Shown here: positions 1-5,037 of the stretch, in pieces
Layout: every line of letters starts with the position of its first letter
Numbering within the stretch: the stretch's first letter is position 1
From: an uncultured Clostridia bacterium
GTDB lineage: Bacteria > Bacillota > Clostridia > Oscillospirales > Acutalibacteraceae
Length of the DNA stretch: 5,037 nucleotides
Reading direction: 5' to 3'
Assembly (NCBI GenBank): GCA_947165615.1
Contig: CAMVBD010000143.1
Location: forward strand, 1 to 5,037
The notes under the pieces: model-generated
Told to the model about the DNA's origin: nothing
What the model saw: only the letters and a program-made list of their open reading frames with translations
Database searches by the model: none
Position numbers and translations under genes: made by a program

Positions 1-2
1 AT

Positions 3-122
3 CCGTACCTGAGCTACTCCACGCAGAACAGCTATTTCTGGTCCGGCAGCGCCAACGGCTCCGCGAACGCCAGCGTGAACTGGTGGAAGGAACAGGTGAA
101 CGGCACCTACTACTACTCCACC
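3..122 (+). repeat. Copy A (C-terminal part) of Tyr/Trp-rich surface module
   Basis: Encodes a segment with PYLSYS, SYFWSGS, WWKE and YYYST followed by NPV. It matches the copy at 1059-1178 in order and spacing apart from a two-codon length difference. The matching Trp codons at 39 and 1095 are 1056 bp (352 codons) apart, which suggests the length of a full repeat period. Confidence 0.7.
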
Positions 123-1178
123 AACCCCGTGAACGCCGCCCATGAGCATACCATGGAGCAGGTCGCCGCTGCTGCTCCCACCTGCACCGTGGCCGGCAAC
201 ACCGCCTACTACCACTGCACCACCTGCAACAAGTACTTCTCCGATGCCAACGGCGAGAACGAGATCACCCTGGCCTCCACCGTGATCGCCGCCCTGGGCC
301 ACAACTACGTGGACGTCGTCACTGAGCCCACCGCAACTGAGCAGGGCTACACCACCCACACCTGCTCCCGCTGCGGCGACAGCTACGTGGACACCTACGT
401 TCCCGCTCTGGGCAGTGACTTCACCGTCCACTTCTCCGTCCCCGCCGGCGTGACCGCTCCGGCTGACATGGTCTCCAACACCAACACCGGCATCACCCTG
501 CCCACCGCCGAGGCCCCCGAGGGCTACACCTTCCTGGGCTGGGTCACCGAGGACTATGACAACGTCGAGACCCGTCCCGCCGCCATCCTGACCGGCAACT
601 ATATTGCCCCGCAGGAGATCACCCTCAAGGCTCTGTACACCTACACCGAGGGCAACGGCGGCGTCGCCTACGAGCTGCTGACCGCGGCCCCGGCTGACTG
701 GACCGGCAATTACGTCATCACCAGCAACACCACCACTGTCTATGTGGCGAAGGGCGTGACTCCCACCTCCAACGGCGCAGTCACCGAAGATAATACCAAC
801 GCCAGCGCCTTTGCCGCCTCCGGCATCACGCAGACGGATAACCTGCTGACGAACGTGGCTTCGGATTACGTCTTCACCCTTGCTGCGAACGGCAGCTACT
901 ACACCATTCAGAGCGTGTCTACCGGCACCTATTACGGCATGAATTCTTCCTCCTATCTGTCCGGCTACACCACTCTGAATACCAGCTATTGCAGATGGAC
1001 GCCCGCCATCAACGCCAGCGGCATTGCGCAGTTGAAGAACGCGGCCAACGGCAGCTATCCCTACTTCAGCATCAGCGGCAGCAACGACTACTTCTGGGCC
1101 GGCAGCACGACCAACGCCAACGTTCTGAAGCTGTGGAAGGAAACGGTCACTCAGACTGACGTGGAGTATTTTACCACG
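3..1178 (+). CDS. Modular secreted/surface repeat protein, internal fragment (5' end off window, 3' end lost at junction)
   Basis: About 392 codons in frame from base 3; no start or signal peptide is visible because the gene begins left of the window. The GTG at 75 is not the start: the frame and the homology to a later repeat continue upstream of it. Modules in order: the end of a Tyr/Trp-rich unit (residues 1-40, YFWSGS then WWKE); a linker with HEHT; two Cys-x2-Cys units (C72/C75, preceded by C61, and C121/C124, the latter after a GHNY motif); a Listeria-Bacteroides/InlB-type repeat (about residues 140-217, with GYTFLGW); then a second full Tyr/Trp-rich unit (about 220-392) ending in LWKE and YFTT. 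This architecture is typical of very large extracellular proteins of gut Clostridia, presumably adhesive or attached to an enzyme lying upstream; no catalytic motif is seen. After about 1178 the frame stays open to 2918, but that extension is the antisense of another gene and should not be annotated as protein. Confidence 0.8.
1059..1178 (+). repeat. Copy B of Tyr/Trp-rich surface module, cut at its end
   Basis: Encodes PYFSIS, DYFWAGS, LWKE and VEYFTT, aligned to copy A at 3-122. In copy A the module is followed by NPV and then HEHT; here the match stops after YFTT and the next codons have no counterpart. This places the break in the plus-strand gene just after 1175. Confidence 0.7.
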
Positions 1179-1192
1179 GTCATCGAGATCGA
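1173..1192. other. Junction between two convergent, 3'-truncated genes (deletion/inversion scar or assembly chimera)
   Basis: To the left, plus-strand repeat homology is convincing up to YFTT (about 1175-1178). To the right, the minus-strand reading is a natural acidic helical protein down to about 1182 (DAIKEKFDLDD); beyond it the minus frame turns into low-likelihood sequence antisense to the repeat protein. Neither gene has its own stop codon, terminator or intergenic spacer here. No insertion sequence end, target duplication or long repeat is visible at the point. The exact base cannot be fixed from one sequence. Confidence 0.7.
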
Positions 1193-3284
1193 ACTTCTCC
1201 TTGATCGCATCGGACCCAAGCAGATCCTCGAGCATGTCGATGATCGCTTCGACCTTTTCATCGGTCACGGTGTAGTCCGCGTTGCGGGCAACGTCCCTGG
1301 CGGAAACCTGACGGATGATGTCGGCGATGTATTCCTTATTATACTTATAGGCGGACAGACCCTTGGATGCGTCGAAATTCACGAACGCGAACACGGCGTC
1401 GCGGATCTCCTCGTATTTCCGTACGGTTTCCTCGGAAAGCGTGAAATGAACGGTGTTTTCAAGGAACTCGTAGTGCGCGGGATTCAGACGGCCAAACGCC
1501 TGCTGGAGACTGGTGTAATTCTGAATGGTCACGTCGTCGGAGGTGTTTATGGTATAGCCGTATTCCGCGACAAAGCCCTGATACAGATCGTAGGCGTCGT
1601 TGACAGTCGCCTCCACTCTGGCGTTGAGCATGGCATAAACGGTATTGATCTTCGCTTCCATCGCGCTTTCAAGATCGGTGAAGATCTTTTCGGCGAGCGT
1701 TTCATCATACGCCTTGACCTCATCGACAAAGGCGAGCAGATCCGTGTACCAGCTGTCTTTGGCAGAGAGGACATCATAAAGTCTATCCGTGGTATAGTCG
1801 GGCGTTACGGGCTCGAAGGCCTGCGTATACACGCGCTTATACTCCTCGAAGCGGGTCTTGTAGCCGTTGACCTGCAGAAGGCGGGTCAGCTCCACAGTCA
1901 GCGCGTCGAGAACGTCGGCGGAGTAACCGGCTCCGAAAACGATATCCACGTTTTCCGCCTTATACTGGGTGGCAAGCGTGGTCACGTAGCCCGCGAGAGC
2001 GGTCTTTGCGGCGTTGATCGCGACGTCGGCGTTGTCGGTCGCGAGCACCCAGTCGTCGTCATACGTCTGATACAGCGCAACGTCCGCGTCGATCTGAGGC
2101 TTTACGACCTCGCGCAGATAGGCGATCTGGTAGGCATTTTCGATCTCTGCATATTTCGCGTCCACGTCGGCACGGACAAGGATCTCGTTGTCGGTCTCGA
2201 AATACGCGTAAACCTCATCAATCCCGATGGCCTTGTAGCTGTTGTAATCCGCCTTCAGGGCTTCGTAGATCTCGGTCAGAGCCGCAAGATCGTATCCGGA
2301 GATATCCGTCGCGACGTACCCGTTGATGCGGTCGACGATCGGCGAATACTGCGCGATCTTCATCGAGGCCTCCAGCGCATCGATCTTGTCATCGTAAGTG
2401 CCGAAGAAGTGCCGGACGATGACCTCGCCGAACTTGTCGACGGCGTTATTCTTTGCGGTCGTGATCGCCTGGAAGGACGCAGCAAGCGCGTCGTAGCCGA
2501 GCTCGATCTTACCGGACTGATCGGCGTCAAGAACGGAAGCGTTGTTGTTCAGCGCGGTCTCATAGGCGCGCAGAAGGGTGATGTCCACAGTCGCGGTAGC
2601 GGAGGATTCCGAGGCGGAACTGACGACGGCATAGTAATTATTATTCGTTGTTTGGTTGCAACCCGAACCGGAGGTCGTTTCATAATACCGGTCGTTGCGG
2701 TGAGAGATCGTATAGGAATACTTCTCGACGGCGGAAACGTCGTCCAGCTTCGCGAAGCCGGTCAGCTGACTGGAGTTCGTTACGGTGACCGTGAACGAGG
2801 TCGTCGGCACGCTGCCCTGATTTGTATTGCTGTCTTTGCTGACGTTGGGACCGCCGAGCTTGTTGAGCACGCTTGCCGAATTATAGGCCGTATAATCGGT
2901 GCCCATGAGACTCGATAATTTGTTCTTGATCAGATCGCGCACCTGCTGCGAGGTACGGTAGCCGAGATTGTACTCGTCCTGATTGCTCTGCTTGCCGTCC
3001 GACGTCGCCTTATGCACATAAGCGTTAAAGACGGCAAAGTAGGCTTTTGCCGCGGCGGTAATGTCGCCGCTGGGGTCGTCCACGGTCACATTGTTGGACG
3101 TGCCGTAGTTTGCGTTTTTGACGTTGTCGCTTCTCAGGGCGTTCGCCAGCGTATTCCACATGGCGTCCGTCACGCTTCCGGCGCCTTCAGCGAACACGGT
3201 CGGAACAACAATCCCAAACGCGGAAAACGCCAGAATCAGAGAGAGGAACAAACTCAGGATTTTGGTGAAGCCTGTTTTCTTCAT
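1182..3284 (-). CDS. Large secreted, mostly helical protein of unknown function (N-terminal ~700 residues, 3' end lost)
   Basis: The ATG at 3284 opens a classic Sec signal peptide: MKK, a hydrophobic core (ILSLFLSLILAF), and a likely cleavage after VFA at residue 32, before EGAGS. Residues about 33-150 are mixed. Residues about 155-232 are Ser/Thr/Asn-rich and probably beta, with FTVTVTN, YSYTISHRNDRYYE and a lone Cys in GSGCNQTTNN. From about 235 to 700 the chain is acidic and strongly helix-forming, with many Glu/Lys/Asp/Tyr and few Gly/Pro (for example EIYEALKADYNSYKA and DLESAMEAKINTVYAM), resembling spacer or FIVAR-like regions of Clostridia surface proteins. I recognise no catalytic motif. 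No stop codon occurs; the frame stays open to the left window edge only because it runs antisense through the repeat protein, so the true C-terminus (anchor or repeats) is missing. It is transcribed from its own promoter, divergent from the Lgt-like gene. Confidence 0.8.
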
Positions 3285-3300
3285 GATCTGAGATCACACA

Positions 3301-3307
3301 CCTTTCT
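3301..3307 (-). promoter_or_regulatory. Probable RBS of the secreted protein gene, unusually far from the ATG
   Basis: AGAAAGG reads on the minus strand with 16 nt to the ATG at 3284, longer than the usual 6-9. An in-frame GTG at 3297-3299 lies too close to it to be a better start, and the ATG gives the ideal signal peptide, so I keep the ATG. Confidence 0.5.
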
Positions 3308-3345
3308 TTTGGTCATACCGAAAAAAAACGATATTCATCCATTTC

Positions 3346-3374
3346 ATTATACATAATTATAAGAAATATTTCAA
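3346..3374 (-). promoter_or_regulatory. Sigma-A promoter for the secreted protein gene
   Basis: On the minus strand: -35 TTGAAA (3374-3369), 17-nt spacer, -10 TATAAT (3351-3346). Transcription would start near 3339, leaving a leader of about 55 nt. A second TATAAT lies 10 bp upstream (3361-3356) inside the spacer, and a 10-bp palindrome GAAATATTTC (3363-3372) overlaps the -35. Confidence 0.7.
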
Positions 3375-3521
3375 TAACCTGGTGACAAAAATCAAAATGG
3401 CAATTTGCCGATTTTTTATAGAAATATTCGTTTATATTTAACAGTTTTTTGAAAAAGAAAAAATAGTATAAAAAGTGTACCGAATGCCTGCGAATATGCC
3501 AAACTAACAAAAAAACAACCG

Positions 3522-3556
3522 TGTCAATCGGAACAAACACCTGTTTTCGGTTGACA
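3522..3556. repeat. Inverted repeat ending in the -35 box (possible operator)
   Basis: Left arm 3522-3535 (TGTCAATCGGAACA) and right arm 3542-3556 (TGTTTTCGGTTGACA) pair over their whole length, with two G-T wobbles and one bulged T at 3544, around a 6-nt loop. The outer six bases are perfectly complementary and the right end is exactly the TTGACA -35 of the Lgt-like gene. A regulator binding here would block that promoter. An RNA role is less likely because the repeat lies upstream of the start site. Confidence 0.5.
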
Positions 3557-3578
3557 AATCCGCCTAAATCAGTATAAT
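3551..3578 (+). promoter_or_regulatory. Sigma-A promoter for the Lgt-like gene
   Basis: Perfect -35 TTGACA (3551-3556) and perfect -10 TATAAT (3573-3578) with a 16-nt spacer; start expected near 3585, giving a leader of roughly 32 nt. Confidence 0.8.
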
Positions 3579-3602
3579 AGACACGGAATAATAGACACGG
3601 AA
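3574..3602 (+). repeat. Perfect 14-bp tandem duplication over the -10 and transcription start
   Basis: ATAATAGACACGGA occurs at 3574-3587 and again at 3588-3601, with one more matching A at 3602. The first copy contains most of the -10 hexamer; the second lies in the 5' leader just before the ribosome binding site. It looks like a recent slippage duplication. Confidence 0.9.
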
Positions 3603-3607
3603 AGGGG
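3601..3607 (+). promoter_or_regulatory. RBS of the Lgt-like gene
   Basis: AAAGGGG ends 9 nt before the ATG at 3617 and supports that start; no competing upstream start is present in frame. Confidence 0.75.
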
Positions 3608-3616
3608 ATTTAAAAA

Positions 3617-4474
3617 ATGGATTCGAGCCAATGGAAACTTTACCTGTACTATGCGTCGTTTCTCGTTGGATATGTCGTCGCATTTTTTATCAATCTGATA
3701 ACATTCTACAAGTATAAAACGACCCAGAAACGGGTTTGGCTGTATTCCCTCACCTTTGTCTATGGCTTTCTCGGCGCTATGGTCGGCGCAATTCTTTATA
3801 ATCAGATCTACCATTCCCTTGTCAACAGCATTCTCCATTCCAAACTTGCTTTATTCGGCGCGGTTGTGCTGGTGCCTGTATTTGAGATCGTAACGGTCCT
3901 GATCGAGAAACAGGTCCGCGGCGCGGTCAATCGAAACCGGATCAAGACAGGGCTTAGACCGCCGCTTCCGCCCGTCAGCGTGCGCGATACGCTGGATATG
4001 CTGGCGCCGAACGTTTTTCTGGTTATCGCCTTCGGGAAGATCGGCTGTCACATCAACGGCTGCTGCTTCGGCATCGAATGCGAATTCGGGATTGAGCGTG
4101 TCCTTGACAAAAAACCGACGCACGTTTTTCCCGTTCAACTCCTGGAGGCGGGACTCATCTTTTTGATGCTGATCCTTGTATATTTTCTCAAACAGAGACC
4201 GTTTTATCGACGGGGCATGGCTTACCCGCTGACGGCGGCCTGCTATTGCGTGATCCGGTTCGGCGTCGAGTTCCTGCGCTGGTATGAGCCGGAGATGCGG
4301 CATGCGGTTTTGGGGATGACGCTTTGGCAGTTCTGCTCGATCCTCGTTTTTTTGAGTTCTCTCATTTCGCTTTTCATTTTGTACAGGACCGGAGCGAGCG
4401 CGCCGCTGCCGAAATCGGCCGCAGCCGCCCGCAGAGCAGAGTCAAGGACGAGCCGGCAGAAAAAGAAGCGTTAA
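3617..4474 (+). CDS. lgt: Lgt-family (prolipoprotein diacylglyceryl transferase-like) integral membrane protein
   Basis: 285 residues, within the usual Lgt length (about 260-300), with about seven hydrophobic segments (roughly 9-31, 42-62, 76-97, 128-146, 174-191, 201-220, 233-256). Canonical Lgt moves diacylglycerol from phosphatidylglycerol to the lipobox Cys of prolipoproteins at the membrane. Family marks seen: G140-K-I-G-C-H-I-N-G-C-C-F-G152 in place of the GRxGNFxNxE signature, FPVQLLEA (171-178) for the HPxQLYEA block, G200 with YPL, IRFGVEFLR (213-221) carrying the conserved Arg and Glu, and GMTLWQ (233-238). It belongs to the GCCxG-type branch common in Clostridia. Oddities: the signature Arg is Lys141, the conserved HGG/YGG site reads FGA (80-82), and the tail is very basic (ending RQKKKR). 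The gene is monocistronic, with its own promoter and terminator. Family membership is fairly sure; true lipoprotein transferase activity is uncertain, and a housekeeping lgt may lie elsewhere. Confidence 0.78.
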   Translation: MDSSQWKLYLYYASFLVGYVVAFFINLITFYKYKTTQKRVWLYSLTFVYGFLGAMVGAILYNQIYHSLVNSILHSKLALFGAVVLVPVFEIVTVLIEKQVRGAVNRNRIKTGLRPPLPPVSVRDTLDMLAPNVFLVIAFGKIGCHINGCCFGIECEFGIERVLDKKPTHVFPVQLLEAGLIFLMLILVYFLKQRPFYRRGMAYPLTAACYCVIRFGVEFLRWYEPEMRHAVLGMTLWQFCSILVFLSSLISLFILYRTGASAPLPKSAAAARRAESRTSRQKKKR

Positions 4475-4480
4475 TGCTGT

Positions 4481-4507
4481 CTTATAAATATAAGATATCA
4501 TCTTATA
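4481..4507. repeat. Alternating CTTATA/TATAAG palindromes after the Lgt-like stop codon
   Basis: CTTATA (4481), TATAAG (4489) and CTTATA (4502) alternate, so the middle element can pair with either neighbour: CTTATA-AA-TATAAG, or an 8-bp TATAAGAT/ATCTTATA hairpin with a 3-nt loop. The stems are all A/T-rich and weak, with no T-run after them, so they are not a terminator by themselves. Confidence 0.5.
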
Positions 4508-4540
4508 ATTATTGAGTTCAAAGAATTCATTTTTCATATA

Positions 4541-4582
4541 AAAAGGAGGTCTTCGGTTTTTTCCGAACGGCCTCTTTTTTTT
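4541..4582. terminator. Rho-independent terminator, probably bidirectional, between convergent genes
   Basis: The stem pairs GAGGTCTTCGG (4546-4556) with CCGAACGGCCTC (4563-4574), with one wobble and one bulged C, around a T6 loop, followed by eight T (4575-4582). Upstream A residues (4540-4544) supply a T-run for the minus strand. It ends the Lgt-like transcript, and from the other side the DUF1292 gene that stops at 4628. Confidence 0.88.
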
Positions 4583-4627
4583 CAAAAACAGATTCAAAAT
4601 CGCACGGACCGCCGGTCTGTATGGCAT

Positions 4628-4882
4628 TCAGTCCTCGCCGTTTTCAAACAGGTCGGCAAGGACGTCGTACAGCGCGTCGTCCGTGATTTCCCGGTAGGTC
4701 TCTTTGCCGCCGGCGCCTTCCCGGAATTCCATGATATAGGCTTCGTCCGATTCGTCGGTGATGACGGCGTACTCTTTGCCTTTGTACGGGATCAAGTCCA
4801 AAAAGCCGAAGAGGGCGGTATTCCCGTCCTCATTTTTCAGAATGATCTTATCCTCACGTTCTCCGATTTTTGTCAGAACCAT
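4628..4882 (-). CDS. DUF1292 / UPF0473 (YrzB-type) small protein
   Basis: 84 residues, the normal size of this family of small acidic cytosolic proteins widespread in Firmicutes. The function is not established; in many genomes the gene sits near the Holliday-junction resolvase-like yqgF and alaS, but those partners are not in this window. Seen here: an N-terminal segment with KIILKNEDGN (13-22), the core FLDLIPYKGKEYAVIT (about 27-42, with the family Y-x-G-K-x-Y pattern), an EAYIMEF strand (47-53), and the C-terminal helix DDALYDVLADLFEN (68-81). There is no signal peptide or membrane segment. The ATG at 4882 is set by an excellent ribosome binding site. It converges on the Lgt-like gene across a shared terminator and has its own promoter just after the stop of the upstream minus-strand gene, so it may be transcribed alone or together with that gene. 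Confidence 0.85.
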   Translation of the reverse strand: MVLTKIGEREDKIILKNEDGNTALFGFLDLIPYKGKEYAVITDESDEAYIMEFREGAGGKETYREITDDALYDVLADLFENGED

Positions 4883-4889
4883 ACCGAAG

Positions 4890-4897
4890 CCTCCCCT
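4890..4897 (-). promoter_or_regulatory. Strong RBS of the DUF1292 gene
   Basis: AGGGGAGG on the minus strand, 7 nt before the ATG at 4882; it decides the start. Confidence 0.85.
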
Positions 4898-4911
4898 GCC
4901 GTTCTGTCAAG

Positions 4912-4940
4912 ATTATACAGGAGAGCGGCAGATTTGTCAA
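4912..4940 (-). promoter_or_regulatory. Consensus sigma-A promoter for the DUF1292 gene
   Basis: On the minus strand: TTGACA (4940-4935), 17-nt spacer, TATAAT (4917-4912), start near 4905, leader about 23 nt. The -35 hexamer includes the TGA stop (4939-4937) of the upstream reading frame. Confidence 0.85.
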
Positions 4941-5037
4941 CCTTCCGCGCCGATCGTTTCCGTCGGAGCGGCGGGTTCAGCCGCAGCGTCGACGGTCGCC
5001 TCGGGATCGGCTGCGGCGGACTCACCTTCTTCCGCTT
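4937..5037 (-). CDS. C-terminal tail of an unidentified upstream gene (partial)
   Basis: Reading leftward from the right edge, the frame encodes about 32 residues rich in Ala, Glu and Pro (starting AEEGESAAADPE, ending TETIGAEG) before a TGA at 4939-4937. Such low-complexity acidic Ala/Pro/Glu ends are common as disordered tails of bacterial cytosolic or ribosome-associated proteins, but nothing here identifies the family. The stop lies 54 nt before the DUF1292 start, same strand, consistent with neighbouring genes. The alternative is that the stretch is non-coding or a plus-strand frame; the sharp stop, codon texture and spacing favour the minus reading. Confidence 0.5.
   Translation of the reverse strand, partial: AEEGESAAADPEATVDAAAEPAAPTETIGAEG

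Larger units (their letters stand above)
3285..3616. other. Divergent intergenic region, AT-rich, with two back-to-back promoters
   Basis: This 332-bp gap separates the two divergent genes. It holds the leftward promoter (3346-3374), the rightward promoter (3551-3578), an inverted repeat (3522-3556), a tandem duplication (3574-3602) and both ribosome binding sites. The middle (about 3375-3520) is A/T-rich with homopolymer A and T runs; I find no convincing gene, RNA or further promoter pair there. Short open frames across it have no ribosome binding site and low-complexity products. Confidence 0.7.

Noticed and set aside
75..77. GTG as start of the surface protein
   Set aside because: No ribosome binding site; codons upstream in the same frame match the repeat copy at 1059, so the gene begins outside the window.
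72..380. Zinc-finger or rubredoxin-like metal protein from Cys-x2-Cys pairs
   Set aside because: The pairs sit in extracellular repeat units common in Clostridia surface proteins; no metal-enzyme domain is visible.
1..1181. Minus-strand frame continuing from the secreted protein to the left edge
   Set aside because: It is the exact antisense of a clear InlB-type/Cys-x2-Cys repeat protein; openness follows from lack of TTA/CTA/TCA codons in that gene.
1179..2918. Continuation of the plus-strand surface protein frame
   Set aside because: Translation becomes Val/Arg/Gly/Ile/Asp-rich without the preceding repeat character. The same DNA read on the minus strand from 3284 gives a natural secreted protein with promoter and signal peptide.
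3012..3356. Plus-strand open frame
   Set aside because: Antisense to the signal-peptide region and promoter of the minus-strand gene; no ribosome binding site.
3449..3472. TTGAAA and TATAAA as a further plus-strand promoter
   Set aside because: Spacing is only 12 nt and the perfect TTGACA/TATAAT pair lies downstream.
3313..3540. Minus-strand open frame in the divergent intergenic region
   Set aside because: A/T-driven, Phe/Lys/Tyr-rich product, overlaps the promoter of the secreted protein gene, no ribosome binding site.
3851..4303. Minus-strand open frame
   Set aside because: Antisense to the Lgt-like gene, whose membrane segments and family motifs are clear.
4442..4627. Minus-strand open frame following the DUF1292 gene
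   Set aside because: Runs through the terminator hairpin and the end of the Lgt-like gene; low-complexity basic product.

Overview
The window looks like a Clostridia-type Firmicute, probably an Oscillospiraceae/Ruminococcaceae relative from a gut-like community. The basis is near-consensus sigma-A promoters (TTGACA/TATAAT), strong purine-rich ribosome binding sites, large secreted repeat proteins with Listeria-Bacteroides (InlB-type) repeats, a Lgt-family membrane protein and a DUF1292 (YrzB-type) small protein. No rRNA, tRNA, CRISPR array, transposase or phage gene is visible.

Layout. Positions 3-1178 (+) hold the middle of a large modular extracellular protein. Its start lies left of the window. 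At about 1173-1192 its repeat homology stops abruptly and the sequence becomes the antisense strand of a different gene. That gene (3284 down to about 1182, minus strand) starts with a clear signal peptide and encodes a mostly helical secreted protein of unknown function. The two genes point at each other and both lack their 3' ends, so the point is either a tail-to-tail deletion or inversion junction in the genome or an assembly chimera. Both frames happen to stay open far past the junction (plus frame to 2918, minus frame to the left edge), so naive gene calling gives two spurious fusions.

Positions 3285-3616 are an AT-rich divergent promoter region. A TTGAAA-17-TATAAT promoter fires left into the secreted protein gene. 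A TTGACA-16-TATAAT promoter fires right into the Lgt-like gene, with an inverted repeat over its -35 and a perfect 14-bp tandem duplication over its -10 and start site. The Lgt-like gene (3617-4474) appears monocistronic and ends in a hairpin terminator (4541-4582). That terminator is symmetric enough to serve the convergent DUF1292 gene (4882-4628, minus), which has its own consensus promoter. That promoter's -35 box contains the stop codon of the next minus-strand gene, whose Ala/Glu/Pro-rich C-terminal tail reaches the right edge.

Functionally, the window joins cell-envelope genes (two exported surface proteins and a lipoprotein-modification-type membrane enzyme) to a small conserved cytosolic protein. 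I see no convincing new multi-gene system. The points most worth a second look are the junction near 1180, the atypical active-site region of the Lgt-like protein, and the repeat structures in its promoter.
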